NCBI RefSeq assembly: GCF_021653975.1
Contig: NZ_JAJKFK010000002.1
Coordinates: 806,001 to 870,000 of the forward strand
Origin: Amycolatopsis sp. GM8
Lineage (GTDB): Bacteria > Actinomycetota > Actinomycetes > Mycobacteriales > Pseudonocardiaceae
Direction of reading: 5' to 3'
DNA length: 64,000 nt
Within the stretch, counting starts at the first letter, position 1; each line of letters starts with the position of its first letter. A program made the translations under genes and the position numbers. Below, in pieces: positions 8,216 to 17,167 of this stretch. The notes beneath the pieces were generated by a model, which made no database searches, was not told where the DNA came from, and worked only from the letters and a program-made list of their open reading frames with translations.

Positions 8216-8865
8216 CAGTCCATTAAACCGGACCGCCACGCCCACGCCGCGATCTCGACGCGGTTGCGGGCACCGATCTTGCCCTGCACGGCAGCCAGGT
8301 GTGTCTTGACGGTCGAGAGCGAGAGGAACAGCTCGCCGCCGATCTCGGTATTGGTGAGCCCGCGCGCGGTCGCCCGGACCACGTCGAGTTCGCGTGCGGT
8401 CAGCGGTTCCTTCGGCGGGTCCACTTCGCGCTTCGTGACGCCGCTGTCGAAATGCTTCAGCAGCCGGACGGTGACCTGCGGCGACACCAGCGCGTCACCG
8501 CGATCGGCCGCACGCACGGCCTCGATCAGCAGCGCGGGCCCGGCGTCCTTGAGCAGGAACCCGCTCGCCCCGTTGCGCAGCGCCGTGTACACGTACTCGT
8601 CCAGGTCGAACGTCGTCACCACGACCACCTTGAACGGGTCCGCGACCTCGGGCCCGGCCAGCTGCCGGGTGACCTCCAGCCCGTCGAGCCCCGGCATCCG
8701 GATGTCGAGCAGGCAGACATCGGGCCGCAGCTCGCGGGCCTTCGTCACCGCGGCGATGCCGTCCGCGACGTCCGCGACGACCTCGATGTCGTCCTGGCTT
8801 TCGAGGATCATCCGGAACCCGGTGCGCACCATGCTCTGGTCGTCCGCGATGAGCACCCGGATCAT
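8215..8865 (-). CDS. NarL/FixJ-type response regulator
   Basis: This 216-residue regulator has a receiver domain (residues 1-120) with the acidic pair in IADDQ, the phospho-accepting aspartate in VCLLDIRMPG and the conserved lysine in GFLLKDAG. A LuxR-type helix-turn-helix follows (LTARELDVVRATARGLTNTE and SLSTVKTHLAAVQGKIG). It should be phosphorylated by the adjacent kinase and control genes such as the divergent ABC exporter. The start ATG overlaps the kinase stop (ATGA, 8862-8865). The stop overlaps the amidohydrolase start. Confidence 0.95.
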   Translation of the reverse strand: MIRVLIADDQSMVRTGFRMILESQDDIEVVADVADGIAAVTKARELRPDVCLLDIRMPGLDGLEVTRQLAGPEVADPFKVVVVTTFDLDEYVYTALRNGASGFLLKDAGPALLIEAVRAADRGDALVSPQVTVRLLKHFDSGVTKREVDPPKEPLTARELDVVRATARGLTNTEIGGELFLSLSTVKTHLAAVQGKIGARNRVEIAAWAWRSGLMD

Positions 8866-10571
8866 TCGGTCTCCCCTTCCAGCGGCAGCCACGCCTCCAC
8901 GACCCAGCCGCCCGCGGCCGGACCGGCGGTGAGCCGCCCGTGCAGCAGCTCGACCCGCTCGCGCATTCCGACGAGACCGTATCCGCCCGACCCCCCGGCG
9001 GGACGCGGGTCCTGCGCGAAACCGTCGTCGCTCACCCGGATGTGCAGTTCCCCGCCCAGCACCTCGGCCAGCACCGCGACCCGGGTCGCCCCCGCGGCGT
9101 GCTTGCCGACGTTGGTCAGCGATTCCTGCGCCAGCCGCAGCGCCGACCGCGCGACCTCCTGCGGGATCGCGCCGTTCAGGCGCAGCTCCAGCTCGGTCGG
9201 CACGCCGTGGTGCCCGCTTTCGGTCAGCCGCCGCAGGTCCGCGTCCAGATCGGTGGTCGCCTGCTCGGTCGGATCCGTGGTGCTGCGCATGCTCCGGACC
9301 AGCCGCCGCATCGCGGCGAGCGCTTCGGTGCCGGCTTCCTCGATCCGGTCGAAAGCGTCCATCGACAGCGTGGAGTCCTTGTCGCCCAGCATTTTCGCGG
9401 CCTGTGCCTGCACCACGATCCCGGTCACGTGATGCGCGACGACGTCGTGCAGCTCCCGCGCCAGTGCCATCCGCTCCGACGTCTGCGCCTCGGTGACGGC
9501 TGCTTCGACGACCTGCTTGCGCTCCGAGTCGCGCGCCCGGAAGTACAGGCCCACCGCGACGGCGCTGCCGAGCACCAGCACCGCCGCGATGGCGAGCGAC
9601 TGGAGGTTGTAGCTGACGCTGGGGTGGGCCGCCGTGTTGGCCGCGGTGGCGATGGCGACCGCGGCCGACATCAGCGCGATGACCGGCCAGGCCTGCCTCG
9701 GCGCGGCCGAGCGAACCAGGAGCACGACGAGCATGGCGCCGGCCAGGATCACGGTGAGCGGCAGCGCGGTGGTCGCCCCGATGTAGTACCGCGGCGCGAC
9801 CGAGGCGGCGGGCACCGACAGCAGGATCACCCCGGAGACCAGGACGCCGGAAAGTACCGGCCGGCGTGCCGCGTACACGGCCAGCGCCGCTGTCGCCGCG
9901 GAGCACAGCCACAGCGGAAACAGCCGCACACCGTCGTTCAACAGCTGGTACAGCTCGAGGAACAGCGGCAGGCACAGCACCCCGATCAGCGGCCACTGAC
10001 CGCGCAGCAGTTCGCTCGCCGCACTCGCCCGTTGTGGCGTCCCGGTCAGCCGGAACCGCAGCCCGACCGCCACCCCCGCGATGAGCAGCACCGCGCCCAT
10101 CAGCAGGCTGCGCTCGAACCGGGAGGAGTAGAGGGAGGTGTCCGACCGGGCGGTCGCCGCGAACAGTCCCGCGACCACCAGCGTCGCCGTCGCGGCCAGC
10201 GCCACCCCAGGGCGCAGCCGGCGGACCGCGAAGTACACCAGTTCCACGCCGGCGACCGTCTCGGTCAGCGACAGGTCGGTCAGCACGGTCGAGTACGCGG
10301 CGGCGTCGGTGATCCGGATCAGCACGGTGGACGCGACCAGCACGGCGGCCCCGGCGAACGCGCCGCGCGCCGGATGCGTGCGCGCCCACAGCGCGCATGC
10401 CGAGACGGCGAAGATCCCCGGCAGCAACAGTAAGTCCCGCCCGCGCGGGCCGAGATCGTCGAAGGCGGCGGGCAACACGATCAGCAGATCGCACAACAGT
10501 GCCGCGAGCAGCACGACGCCTTCGAGACCCAGCTTCTGCCAGGCCACGCGGACACGGTCGGAGAACGGCAC
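8862..10571 (-). CDS. HisKA_3-type sensor histidine kinase
   Basis: This 569-residue membrane kinase has roughly the first 370 residues as a series of hydrophobic spans (about ten to twelve), with no large extracellular domain, so it may sense a signal in or at the membrane or through the neighbouring transporter. The cytoplasmic part holds the phospho-accepting histidine in MALARELHDVVAHHVTG, the N-box QESLTNVGKHA and the G-box GYGLVGMRERV. The GTG at 10571 is the likely start; no good ribosome binding site is seen. It is first in a kinase-regulator-amidohydrolase operon divergent from the ABC exporter genes, the usual arrangement for antibiotic- or peptide-sensing modules. Confidence 0.93.
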   Translation of the reverse strand: MPFSDRVRVAWQKLGLEGVVLLAALLCDLLIVLPAAFDDLGPRGRDLLLLPGIFAVSACALWARTHPARGAFAGAAVLVASTVLIRITDAAAYSTVLTDLSLTETVAGVELVYFAVRRLRPGVALAATATLVVAGLFAATARSDTSLYSSRFERSLLMGAVLLIAGVAVGLRFRLTGTPQRASAASELLRGQWPLIGVLCLPLFLELYQLLNDGVRLFPLWLCSAATAALAVYAARRPVLSGVLVSGVILLSVPAASVAPRYYIGATTALPLTVILAGAMLVVLLVRSAAPRQAWPVIALMSAAVAIATAANTAAHPSVSYNLQSLAIAAVLVLGSAVAVGLYFRARDSERKQVVEAAVTEAQTSERMALARELHDVVAHHVTGIVVQAQAAKMLGDKDSTLSMDAFDRIEEAGTEALAAMRRLVRSMRSTTDPTEQATTDLDADLRRLTESGHHGVPTELELRLNGAIPQEVARSALRLAQESLTNVGKHAAGATRVAVLAEVLGGELHIRVSDDGFAQDPRPAGGSGGYGLVGMRERVELLHGRLTAGPAAGGWVVEAWLPLEGETE

Positions 10572-10627
10572 AACGAAACCGTAGAGGATTCGGGCACCCC
10601 CGCACCTTGACCGGGCGGCCACCCCAC

Positions 10628-10645
10628 ATCGGCCGATCGGCCGAT
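10628..10645. promoter_or_regulatory. Perfect 18-bp palindrome in the divergent promoter region
   Basis: ATCGGCCGATCGGCCGAT at 10628-10645 is a perfect palindrome. It can also be read as direct repeats of ATCGGCCG. It lies in the 109-bp gap between the sensor kinase and the ABC ATPase, 36 bases before the latter's start. A binding site for the adjacent response regulator, controlling both directions, is the simplest reading. Confidence 0.5.
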
Positions 10646-10680
10646 CCGGGCATCCCGCGCCGGTTGGCAACCTGCTGGGC

Positions 10681-11382
10681 ATGAATCCACAGTGGAACGC
10701 TCCTGCGGTGCTGTCCGGACGGGGGCTCGTGAAGCGGTACGGCACGCAGTACGCGCTGGCTGGGGTGGACATCGACATCCAGCCGGGCGAAGCGGTGGCG
10801 ATCGTCGGGCCCTCGGGATCGGGCAAGACCTCGCTGCTGCACGTGCTCGGCGGCATCATCCGCGCCGAAGAAGGCGAGATCTTCCTTGCCGGACAACGCA
10901 TCGACCAGTTTTCCGAGAAGAAACGCAGCGAGCTGCGGCGGACCGAGTTCGGGTTCGTCTTCCAGCAGGGAATGCTCGTCGCCGAGCTGACCGCGGAGGA
11001 GAACGTCGCGCTGCCGATGCTGCTCGGCGGCACGAACCGCAAGGACGCGCTGGGTGCCGCGCGCGAGTGGTTGACCAGGCTAGGCCTCGGCGGCCGCGGG
11101 GGCAGCAGGCCGGGCGAGCTGTCCGGCGGGCAGGCGCAGCGCGTCGCGATCGCGCGGGCGCTCACCCACCGGCCGAAGGTGATCTTCGCGGACGAGCCGA
11201 CGGGTGCGCTGGACACCCGCACCGGCAAGGAAACGATGGACGCGCTGCTGGTCGCGGCCGCCGACGCGGGGGCGTCGGTGCTGATCGTGACGCACGACCG
11301 GGAGCTGGCCGACTCGCTGCCCAGGACCGTCATCATCCGGGACGGCCGGATTTCCGCGACCGGCGTGGGGGCGATCGCGTGA
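10681..11382 (+). CDS. ABC transporter ATP-binding protein (MacB/LolD/BceA type)
   Basis: A 233-residue ATPase that energises the permease encoded next. Walker A is GPSGSGKTS (near residue 41), the signature is LSGGQAQRVAIARAL (near 147), and Walker B is VIFADEPTGALD. The D-loop is formed by GALDTRTGKE and the H-loop by VTHDRE. The MacB/LolD/BceA class works with FtsX-like permeases in peptide or antibiotic efflux, envelope-lipid handling or drug sensing. Its stop overlaps the permease GTG (GTGA, 11379-11382), so the two are translationally coupled. The divergent two-component operon probably regulates the pair. Confidence 0.94.
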   Translation: MNPQWNAPAVLSGRGLVKRYGTQYALAGVDIDIQPGEAVAIVGPSGSGKTSLLHVLGGIIRAEEGEIFLAGQRIDQFSEKKRSELRRTEFGFVFQQGMLVAELTAEENVALPMLLGGTNRKDALGAAREWLTRLGLGGRGGSRPGELSGGQAQRVAIARALTHRPKVIFADEPTGALDTRTGKETMDALLVAAADAGASVLIVTHDRELADSLPRTVIIRDGRISATGVGAIA

Positions 11383-13592
11383 ATCCGGTGCGGCTCGCGT
11401 TCCGGGTGCTGCGCGTCGACCGGCGCACCCGGACCTCGACGATCCTCACCGCCGTCGGCGTGGCGATCGCGACCGGGCTGGTGCTGTTGCTGGTGAGCCT
11501 CCCGTTCGCGACGAAAGCCAGGGCCGAACGGTCCAACTGGCAGCAGCTCGAGCCCAGCTCGCACGGCGCGTCCACCATGCTCGTCCGGATGGGCACCGAC
11601 TACACCGGTGGCAAGGAGATCACCCGGCTCGACGTTTCGTCCACAGTGGACACTGTCGCGCTGCCGCCCGGCGTACCGAGCTTTCCGAAGCCCGGCGAGG
11701 TTCTCGTGTCGCCGGCGCTGTTCGAGCGCATGCACGCGCTGCCGGCATCGCAGCTCGCCGACCGGTTCCCGGGCAAGGTCGTCGGCACCCTCGACGACCG
11801 CGCGCTGAAGTATCCCGACCAGCTCGTCGCGCTCGTCGGCCACACGCCCGAGACGATGCCCGACAATGCCACGCCGGTGTCGGGTTTCGGGACCGCGGAC
11901 CGCGCCGAGGTGGACCCGTTGCTGGCGCTACTCGCCGGAGTCGGCGTCGTGGTCCTGGTCGTGCCGAGCCTGGTGCTGGTCGCGTCGTCGTCGCGGCTGA
12001 CCGCTGCCCGCCGGGAGCGACGGTTGGCGGCACTGCGGCTCGCGGGCGCCACACCTGGTCAGGTCACCGGCATCGTCGCGGCGGAGACGGGGGTCGCCGC
12101 GGTGGCCGGGGCCGTGCTCGGGCTCGCGGTGAGCCCGCTGCTGCACTGGCTCGCCACGTTCGTGTCCTGGGGTGGCGGGACCTGGCTGCCGACCGACTTC
12201 CGGTTGCCGGTCTGGCTGACCGCGCTGCTGGTCGTCGCGATGCCGGTACTCGTGCTGCTGGCGGCGGTGCTCGGGCTGCGGCGGGTGGTGCGCGACCCGA
12301 TCGGCGCGGCTTCCGCGCACACGCCGAAACCGTTGCACGCGTGGCGATTGCTCGCGTTGCCGGTCGCCGGCGGGTTTTTCTTCTATGTCGTGTCGGACAA
12401 GTCGGGCAGCAACGTCGGGACGGTGCTGCTCGGACTGCTCATGGTGATCGGCGCCGCCGTGGTGGTCGGGCCGTGGATCACCTTCGCGGTCGGCCGGATC
12501 TTCGTGGAGCGCTGGCGGAAACCGGCGGGGCTGCTCGCCGGGCGGCGGCTGCTGGACGATCCGCGCGGCGCGTACCGGGCGTCGGCCGGGGTGGTGCTCG
12601 CGGTGTTCATCGGTTCGATGGCGCTGACCCTGATGCCCAGTTTCGAAGGCCTCGCCGGGGGCGGTGGCACCTACCGCGATTCGGTCCTGACGGTGAACAC
12701 ATCGACGGAGCGGGCCCACGAGATCGCGGCGCAGACGAACGAACGGCTCGCGCGCTATGGCCAGCAGGCACGTGCCACCGAGCTGTACTCGGTGATGCTG
12801 TCTTCGGTCAACGGCTCGCAAGTGAACGCGTACGTCGTGCCGTGCGAGCGGGCCGTCGAGTTGTTCCGCGTCGACCTCGCGTGTGCTGCCGGACCCGCGG
12901 TGTACGGCCCGGGTGACCTCTCGGGCTACCGGGTGAGCAGTGGCTTCGAAAAGGCGGCCGTGCCCCTGGCGCCGGGTATCCCGACGCGGCCGTTCCGGCC
13001 GCTCGACTCGGATGTCAGCGTGCAGGCGGTCGTCGACCTGGCCGCGGTGCCGCCGGGGATCGAGCCGAAGTATGTGAACGTCGCGGTGTCCACCGCCGGC
13101 AGCGATCCCGAGGTGGTACGCACCGCGCTGGCCGCGAGTGGGGAAGGCGTGTACAGCCGCGATGTCTACCTGACCCGCCAGCTGACCCAGCTGGCCGACC
13201 TGCGCCGGGTCACCGTGATCGGCCTGGTCGCGGCGGCGGTGCTCGCCGGGTGCAGCGCCGCGATCGCGACCGCGGGTTCGGTGCTGGACCGGCGCCGCAC
13301 GTTCGGCGCCCTGATGGCGGCCGGCACCCCGGTGCGGGTGCTGTCCCGCGCGTTGCGCGCGGAGGCGGCGCTACCCGCACTCGCCGCGACGATCGGCGCG
13401 GGTGTCGCGGGAATGCTCGTCGGACTCGGGCTGTTCAGCATGGTCAAGACCAGCGGAGAGGCGGCGTCGGCGGTGCTCACGCCGTGGTTACTGGCGCCCG
13501 TCGTACTGGGCCTGGGGGTCGCGGTACTGGCCGCGTCGGTGTGCACGCCCGCACTCAACCGGGTCCGGGCCGAGCCACTGGCCGACGAGTAA
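11379..13592 (+). CDS. ABC transporter permease with FtsX-type domains
   Basis: A 737-residue membrane protein with about ten predicted spans. The first is near residues 20-42 (AVGVAIATGLVLLLVSLPFA), a cluster lies at about 178-300, further spans at 325-430, and three at the C-terminus. Two extracellular regions separate them, about 45-170 and 430-600. This is the long FtsX/BceB-like layout rather than the four-span MacB form. Together with the preceding ATPase it should export or extract a hydrophobic or peptide compound from the membrane. The context with a NarL-type two-component system suggests antibiotic resistance or sensing, but the substrate is unknown. Confidence 0.88.
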   Translation: MNPVRLAFRVLRVDRRTRTSTILTAVGVAIATGLVLLLVSLPFATKARAERSNWQQLEPSSHGASTMLVRMGTDYTGGKEITRLDVSSTVDTVALPPGVPSFPKPGEVLVSPALFERMHALPASQLADRFPGKVVGTLDDRALKYPDQLVALVGHTPETMPDNATPVSGFGTADRAEVDPLLALLAGVGVVVLVVPSLVLVASSSRLTAARRERRLAALRLAGATPGQVTGIVAAETGVAAVAGAVLGLAVSPLLHWLATFVSWGGGTWLPTDFRLPVWLTALLVVAMPVLVLLAAVLGLRRVVRDPIGAASAHTPKPLHAWRLLALPVAGGFFFYVVSDKSGSNVGTVLLGLLMVIGAAVVVGPWITFAVGRIFVERWRKPAGLLAGRRLLDDPRGAYRASAGVVLAVFIGSMALTLMPSFEGLAGGGGTYRDSVLTVNTSTERAHEIAAQTNERLARYGQQARATELYSVMLSSVNGSQVNAYVVPCERAVELFRVDLACAAGPAVYGPGDLSGYRVSSGFEKAAVPLAPGIPTRPFRPLDSDVSVQAVVDLAAVPPGIEPKYVNVAVSTAGSDPEVVRTALAASGEGVYSRDVYLTRQLTQLADLRRVTVIGLVAAAVLAGCSAAIATAGSVLDRRRTFGALMAAGTPVRVLSRALRAEAALPALAATIGAGVAGMLVGLGLFSMVKTSGEAASAVLTPWLLAPVVLGLGVAVLAASVCTPALNRVRAEPLADE

Positions 13593-13601
13593 GGGGGAGA
13601 T

Positions 13602-13642
13602 CCGGGGTGCCGCCTTTCGTCGGGGGAAGGGCGGCACCCCGG
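13602..13642 (+). terminator. Hairpin between convergent permease and trmB genes
   Basis: CCGGGGTGCCGCC (13602-13614) and GGCGGCACCCCGG (13630-13642) form a perfect 13-bp stem with a 15-base loop, just after the permease stop and just before the trmB stop. There is no T tract. It is probably a bidirectional terminator. Confidence 0.6.
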
Positions 13643-13644
13643 CT

Positions 13645-14349
13645 TCACCTGGAGGAGAGGCGTTCGAAGATGAGATCGCGGCTGACCCGGCCTTCTTCGT
13701 TCGCGCGTTGCTCGAACTTGGTCACCGGGCGCCAGCCGGGTCGCGGCGCCCAGTCCGGAAACCTGTTGCGCAGCAACGGTTCCGCGCTGCACACCGTGAG
13801 CATCTGCTCGGCGTAGTCGGCCCAGTCGGTGGCCAGGTGCAGCATCCCGCCGGGCGCCAGCCGCGACGCGACGAGCGCGATGAACTCGGGCTGCACGAGC
13901 CGCCGCTTGTGGTGGCGCTTCTTCGGCCACGGGTCGGGGAAGAAGATCCGCACGCCCGACAGCGTGTCGCGCTCGATGTGGTGCGACAGCAGCAGCACCG
14001 CGTCGCCGTGCAGGAGCCGCAGGTTGTCCAGCGCCAGCTTCTCGGCACGCAGCATCAGCTGACCCAGCCCCGCCTCGTACACCTCGACGGCGAGATAGTT
14101 GACCTCCGGCTCGGCGGCCGCGAGCTGCGCCGTCGTCTCACCCATCCCGGAACCTATCTCCAGCAGCACGGGCGCGGACCGGCCGAACCACCCGGCGATA
14201 TCGAGCGGCCCCGACGGCAGCTCCGCCACCTTCCGGCCGAGGCGCGGCCAACTGTGCTCCCACGCCCGCTGCTGCCCGACGGTCATCCGGCCACCGCGCT
14301 GCACATAGCTCACAACACTGCGCAGCCGCGGCTGGTGCTCACTCTCCAC
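13645..14349 (-). CDS. trmB: tRNA (guanine-N7-)-methyltransferase
   Basis: This 234-residue cytoplasmic enzyme methylates G46 of tRNA with S-adenosylmethionine. The SAM-binding motif is LEIGSGMGETTAQLA (near residue 63). The family-specific block FFPDPWPKKRHHKRRLVQ lies near residue 136, and the C-terminal TKFEQRA contributes to the active site, as in other TrmB proteins. GTG 14349 gives a normal length, with an actinobacterial N-terminal tail (RSVVSYVQRGGRMT). It is transcribed away from the small gene at 14370-14945, which lies just upstream in the same direction, so the two may share a transcript. Confidence 0.95.
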   Translation of the reverse strand: MESEHQPRLRSVVSYVQRGGRMTVGQQRAWEHSWPRLGRKVAELPSGPLDIAGWFGRSAPVLLEIGSGMGETTAQLAAAEPEVNYLAVEVYEAGLGQLMLRAEKLALDNLRLLHGDAVLLLSHHIERDTLSGVRIFFPDPWPKKRHHKRRLVQPEFIALVASRLAPGGMLHLATDWADYAEQMLTVCSAEPLLRNRFPDWAPRPGWRPVTKFEQRANEEGRVSRDLIFERLSSR

Positions 14350-14369
14350 ACAGTCAAACTAGCCGGATG

Positions 14370-14945
14370 TCAGCGCACCGCCTCGAACTCCCCCAACCGG
14401 GAACGCAGGCCGGCCAGGCCGGTGACCGCGATCGGGGCCGGGGTGGTTCCGCTGTGTGCGGGCAGCACGTCGATCCAGCCGTCGTGCCTGCTCGTGTTCA
14501 GCAGCGTGGTCGGGATGCGATGCCCCGACCGGCCGCGTTCGGACGGCATGAACTCCCAGTACCCGGACTCGCCGTCGGCGGCCCAGGGCACGTACTCCCA
14601 GCCCGGGCGCCGCGACAGCAGCTGCACCATCCGGTCCTCGACGCGGAACCCGTCGGCGCGGGAGTCGAGCCGGCCGTCGGCGAGCGCCCGCAGCCACCAC
14701 GGCGACGGGACCGGCTCACCGCTCGCGGTCACCGCGCGGTAGAGGGCCAGAACTTCACTCTCCGGGGCACGATGGATCCACGCGCGGCGGATCTCCGCCG
14801 GTCTGGTCGCCATCGCGGCGTCCCGGGGCAGCTCGATCGCCTGCGACCACTGAAGGCCGTCCAGGGGTTCTAGCAAGGGCTGATGCGCCACACTGCGCGG
14901 AGCGGGAACGGGGATACCGATTTCTCCTCCGATGTCCACCGTCAA
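14370..14945 (-). CDS. Hypothetical protein upstream of trmB
   Basis: This protein of 191 residues has no domain I can name. It is soluble, rich in R, P and W, with no signal peptide or membrane span. Its distinctive segments include SQAIELPRDAAMATRPAEI, VPSPWWLRALADGRLDSRADG in part, and YWEFMPSERGRSGHRIPTT. The TTG at 14945 is chosen because GGAGGTGA lies six bases upstream; a GTG at 14939 is the alternative, with poorer spacing. It ends 21 bases before trmB and may be co-transcribed with it. Coding is supported by codon bias and the strong ribosome binding site. Confidence 0.65.
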   Translation of the reverse strand: MTVDIGGEIGIPVPAPRSVAHQPLLEPLDGLQWSQAIELPRDAAMATRPAEIRRAWIHRAPESEVLALYRAVTASGEPVPSPWWLRALADGRLDSRADGFRVEDRMVQLLSRRPGWEYVPWAADGESGYWEFMPSERGRSGHRIPTTLLNTSRHDGWIDVLPAHSGTTPAPIAVTGLAGLRSRLGEFEAVR

Positions 14946-15076
14946 GGGTCACCTCCATCGGGGGTCCTGACGTGGTGACTTCATTCTTCCTGGTCAGCGG
15001 CGGGATATCTGCTCCCTGTGAGGGCCAACACAAAGCATTAACGATGACTTAACCTGGATCGACTAGCGGCCATCAG

Positions 15077-15086
15077 CGATTAATCG
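15077..15086. promoter_or_regulatory. CGATTAATCG palindrome in the 14946-15124 gap
   Basis: The gap between the hypothetical gene (start 14945) and the ABC-2 permease (end 15230) holds an AT-richer strip at 15040-15090 with a perfect 10-bp palindrome, CGATTAATCG, and TTAAC repeats at 15039 and 15050. It probably contains the minus-strand promoter of the 14945 gene. The operator role is a guess. Confidence 0.25.
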
Positions 15087-15124
15087 AATGCATGCCGCCC
15101 ATTCGTTCGCGCACCGAACATGTG

Positions 15125-15167
15125 AAGGCCCGGGCCACCCCCCGAATTGGTGGCCCGGGCCTTTCTT
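15125..15167. terminator. Perfect 15-bp hairpin after the ABC-2 operon
   Basis: AAGGCCCGGGCCACC (15125-15139) and GGTGGCCCGGGCCTT (15149-15163) pair perfectly around a 9-base loop, followed on the plus strand by TCTTT. It lies 67 bases beyond the stop of the minus-strand ABC-2 permease, for which it is the likely terminator. The T-rich side faces the plus strand. Confidence 0.6.
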
Positions 15168-15229
15168 TCCCCTGTCCGGCCGGCGCGCCCCGAATTCGCG
15201 CCTGTACCGGAGTTCCCCTGCGGTGGGTC

Positions 15230-15997
15230 CTACGCGTCCCGCCTGTTGGCGGACCAGAGGGCCACGATCAGCAGGACCGCGGCGATGCCGGCGAAGTACG
15301 CCAGCGACCAGCCCTGGTCCAGCGTCGCCGTCGACAGCGGCGGTCCCGCCTGGCCATTGCGGCCGAGGTTCGACGCGCCGTCGCCGGTCAAGAACTTCTG
15401 TGCGACGTTGAACGGCATCCACTTGTAGATGTCGTCACCGATCTTCGGGATGAGCTGGATGAGGTTCTCCACGGCCAGCATGTAGATCAGCAGCAGCGCG
15501 ATGGCGCCGGCGCTGTGCCGGAGCAGGATGCCGATCGCGACGGCGATGACGGCGGCCAGCGCGTAGACCAGGCCGACCCCGGCGACGTTGATCCAGTCCG
15601 CGCCGCTGTTGAGCGCGAGGTCCGCGTTGGGCTTCAGCAGCATGCCGATGGCCAGCGAGCCGAAGGCGCCGATCTCACCGATGACCAGCGCCATCAGCGC
15701 CACCACGGTGGTCTTCGCCAGCAGCGCCGACGTGCGGTGCGGGACCGCCTGGAAGGTCGTGCGGATCGTGCCGAAGCGGTACTCGGTGGTGACCGCGAGC
15801 GCCGCCAGCACCATGACCACGGCCATCCCGAAGGTGTAACCGAACTGGGTCGACGAGACGGTGGCGACCTCGTCGCCCGAGGTGTTGCCGACGATCAGCG
15901 CCGAGAAACCGATGGTCAGGACCAGTGCGACGAGCGCGCACCACCACGGCGAGCGCGTGGTGAACAGCTTGATGCGTTCTACTGCGAGCAGAGTCAT
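15230..15997 (-). CDS. ABC-2 type transporter permease
   Basis: This 255-residue membrane protein has six predicted spans. Examples are SPWWCALVALVLTIGFSALIV near residue 16, FGMAVVMVLAALAVTTEYRFG, and a final span AYFAGIAAVLLIVALWSA before a short basic tail. The TTEYRFGTIRTTF segment after the second span is typical of actinobacterial ABC-2 permeases. It lies 15 bases downstream of its ATPase gene and forms with it a two-gene exporter of unknown substrate. Related pairs export antibiotics or lipids, but nothing here fixes the cargo. Confidence 0.87.
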   Translation of the reverse strand: MTLLAVERIKLFTTRSPWWCALVALVLTIGFSALIVGNTSGDEVATVSSTQFGYTFGMAVVMVLAALAVTTEYRFGTIRTTFQAVPHRTSALLAKTTVVALMALVIGEIGAFGSLAIGMLLKPNADLALNSGADWINVAGVGLVYALAAVIAVAIGILLRHSAGAIALLLIYMLAVENLIQLIPKIGDDIYKWMPFNVAQKFLTGDGASNLGRNGQAGPPLSTATLDQGWSLAYFAGIAAVLLIVALWSANRRDA

Positions 15998-16012
15998 TGT
16001 TGTTCGTCTCCC

Positions 16013-16954
16013 CTAGTTGGCGCTCGCCTCGAGCACCTGCTGTGCTTCGGCCTCCAGGCCGGTGTGGTATTCGACGGAATCGCCGGTGATCTGCATGAAC
16101 GCCTGCTCCAGCGAGCCCGTCTGCGGGCTCAGCTCGTGCAGCACCACGCCGTTCTGTGCGGCCAGTTCGCCGATCTTGTCGCTGTCCATGTCCGAGACGA
16201 GCACGCCGCCGTCGGACTCGGTGAACGTGCCGCCGGCGCGCTCGACCAGCGGCAGCAGCTTGTCCAGATGCGGGCTGCGCACCTTGACCGTGTTCTCCGC
16301 GGCCTTGGCCACGAACTCCTTCGTCGTGCTCTGCGAGATCAGCTGCCCCTTGCCGATCACCACGAGGTTGGAGGCGGTCAGCGCCATCTCCGAGAGCAGG
16401 TGGCTGGACACGAACACGGTGCGGCCCTCGTCGGCCAGCCGGTGCATGAACTTGCGGATCCAGAGGATGCCTTCGGGGTCCAGACCGTTCACCGGCTCGT
16501 CGAACAGCAGCACCTCGGGGTCACCGAGCAGTGCCGCGGCGATCCCCAGCCGCTGCGACATACCGAGCGAGAAGCCACCGGCGCGCTTGCCGGCCACGTT
16601 GGCCAGGCCGACGATGTCGAGCACCTCGTTGACGCGGCGGGCCGGGATCTTGTTCGACTTCGCCATCCAGGCCAGGTGGGCGCGCGCCGAGCGGTTGGGG
16701 TGCACCCACTTCGCGTCGAGGAGCGCGCCGACGGTGCGCAGCGGCTGCTTCAGGTCGTGGTAGCGCTTGCCCCCGATGCGCACCTGACCGGCCGTCGGAT
16801 TGTCGAGTCCGAGAATCATTCGCATTGTCGTCGATTTTCCGGCGCCGTTCGGGCCGAGAAAACCGGTAACCTGGCCTGGCTCGACGCTGAACGAAAGGTT
16901 GTTCACCGCCAGCGTCTTGCCATATCGCTTGGTGAGGCCCTGTGCCTCGATCAT
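16013..16954 (-). CDS. ABC transporter ATP-binding protein (DrrA/CcmA type)
   Basis: This protein of 313 residues has Walker A GPNGAGKSTTMR (near residue 34), the signature FSLGMSQRLGIAAAL (near 138), Walker B VLLFDEPVNGLDPEG and the H-loop SSHLLSEM. An additional C-terminal domain of about 90 residues (after residue 215) is typical of the DrrA-like exporters. It drives the ABC-2 permease encoded immediately downstream. The pair is divergent from the SDR at 17168, with 213 bases between the starts. The signature MSQR instead of the textbook GGQ is common in this subfamily. Confidence 0.93.
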   Translation of the reverse strand: MIEAQGLTKRYGKTLAVNNLSFSVEPGQVTGFLGPNGAGKSTTMRMILGLDNPTAGQVRIGGKRYHDLKQPLRTVGALLDAKWVHPNRSARAHLAWMAKSNKIPARRVNEVLDIVGLANVAGKRAGGFSLGMSQRLGIAAALLGDPEVLLFDEPVNGLDPEGILWIRKFMHRLADEGRTVFVSSHLLSEMALTASNLVVIGKGQLISQSTTKEFVAKAAENTVKVRSPHLDKLLPLVERAGGTFTESDGGVLVSDMDSDKIGELAAQNGVVLHELSPQTGSLEQAFMQITGDSVEYHTGLEAEAQQVLEASAN

Positions 16955-17167
16955 GACTGCTCCCCTGTATCAGGCCTGTGGATTGCCCCTCGGTTGCACA
17001 TCATTTCCGATCGGGCGGTCCGTTCGCGTCATCCTGGAGGTCTAACTTCCCCCCGACTGCGGGACTAGCTTCCCTTGTTCTCCCGGCGGGCGCGATCGGG
17101 AATGACCCTGACCCGCCCCTGAGCTTGCCCGCCGGTTTTGTCGGGGGTGCCCGGTACCTTGCCCGGC

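Noticed and set aside
8862-11843. Very long minus-strand open frames extending the sensor kinase upstream through the ABC ATPase gene.
   Set aside because: The added part has low-complexity high-GC shadow composition and lies antisense to a clear ABC ATPase; kinase homology begins at 10571.
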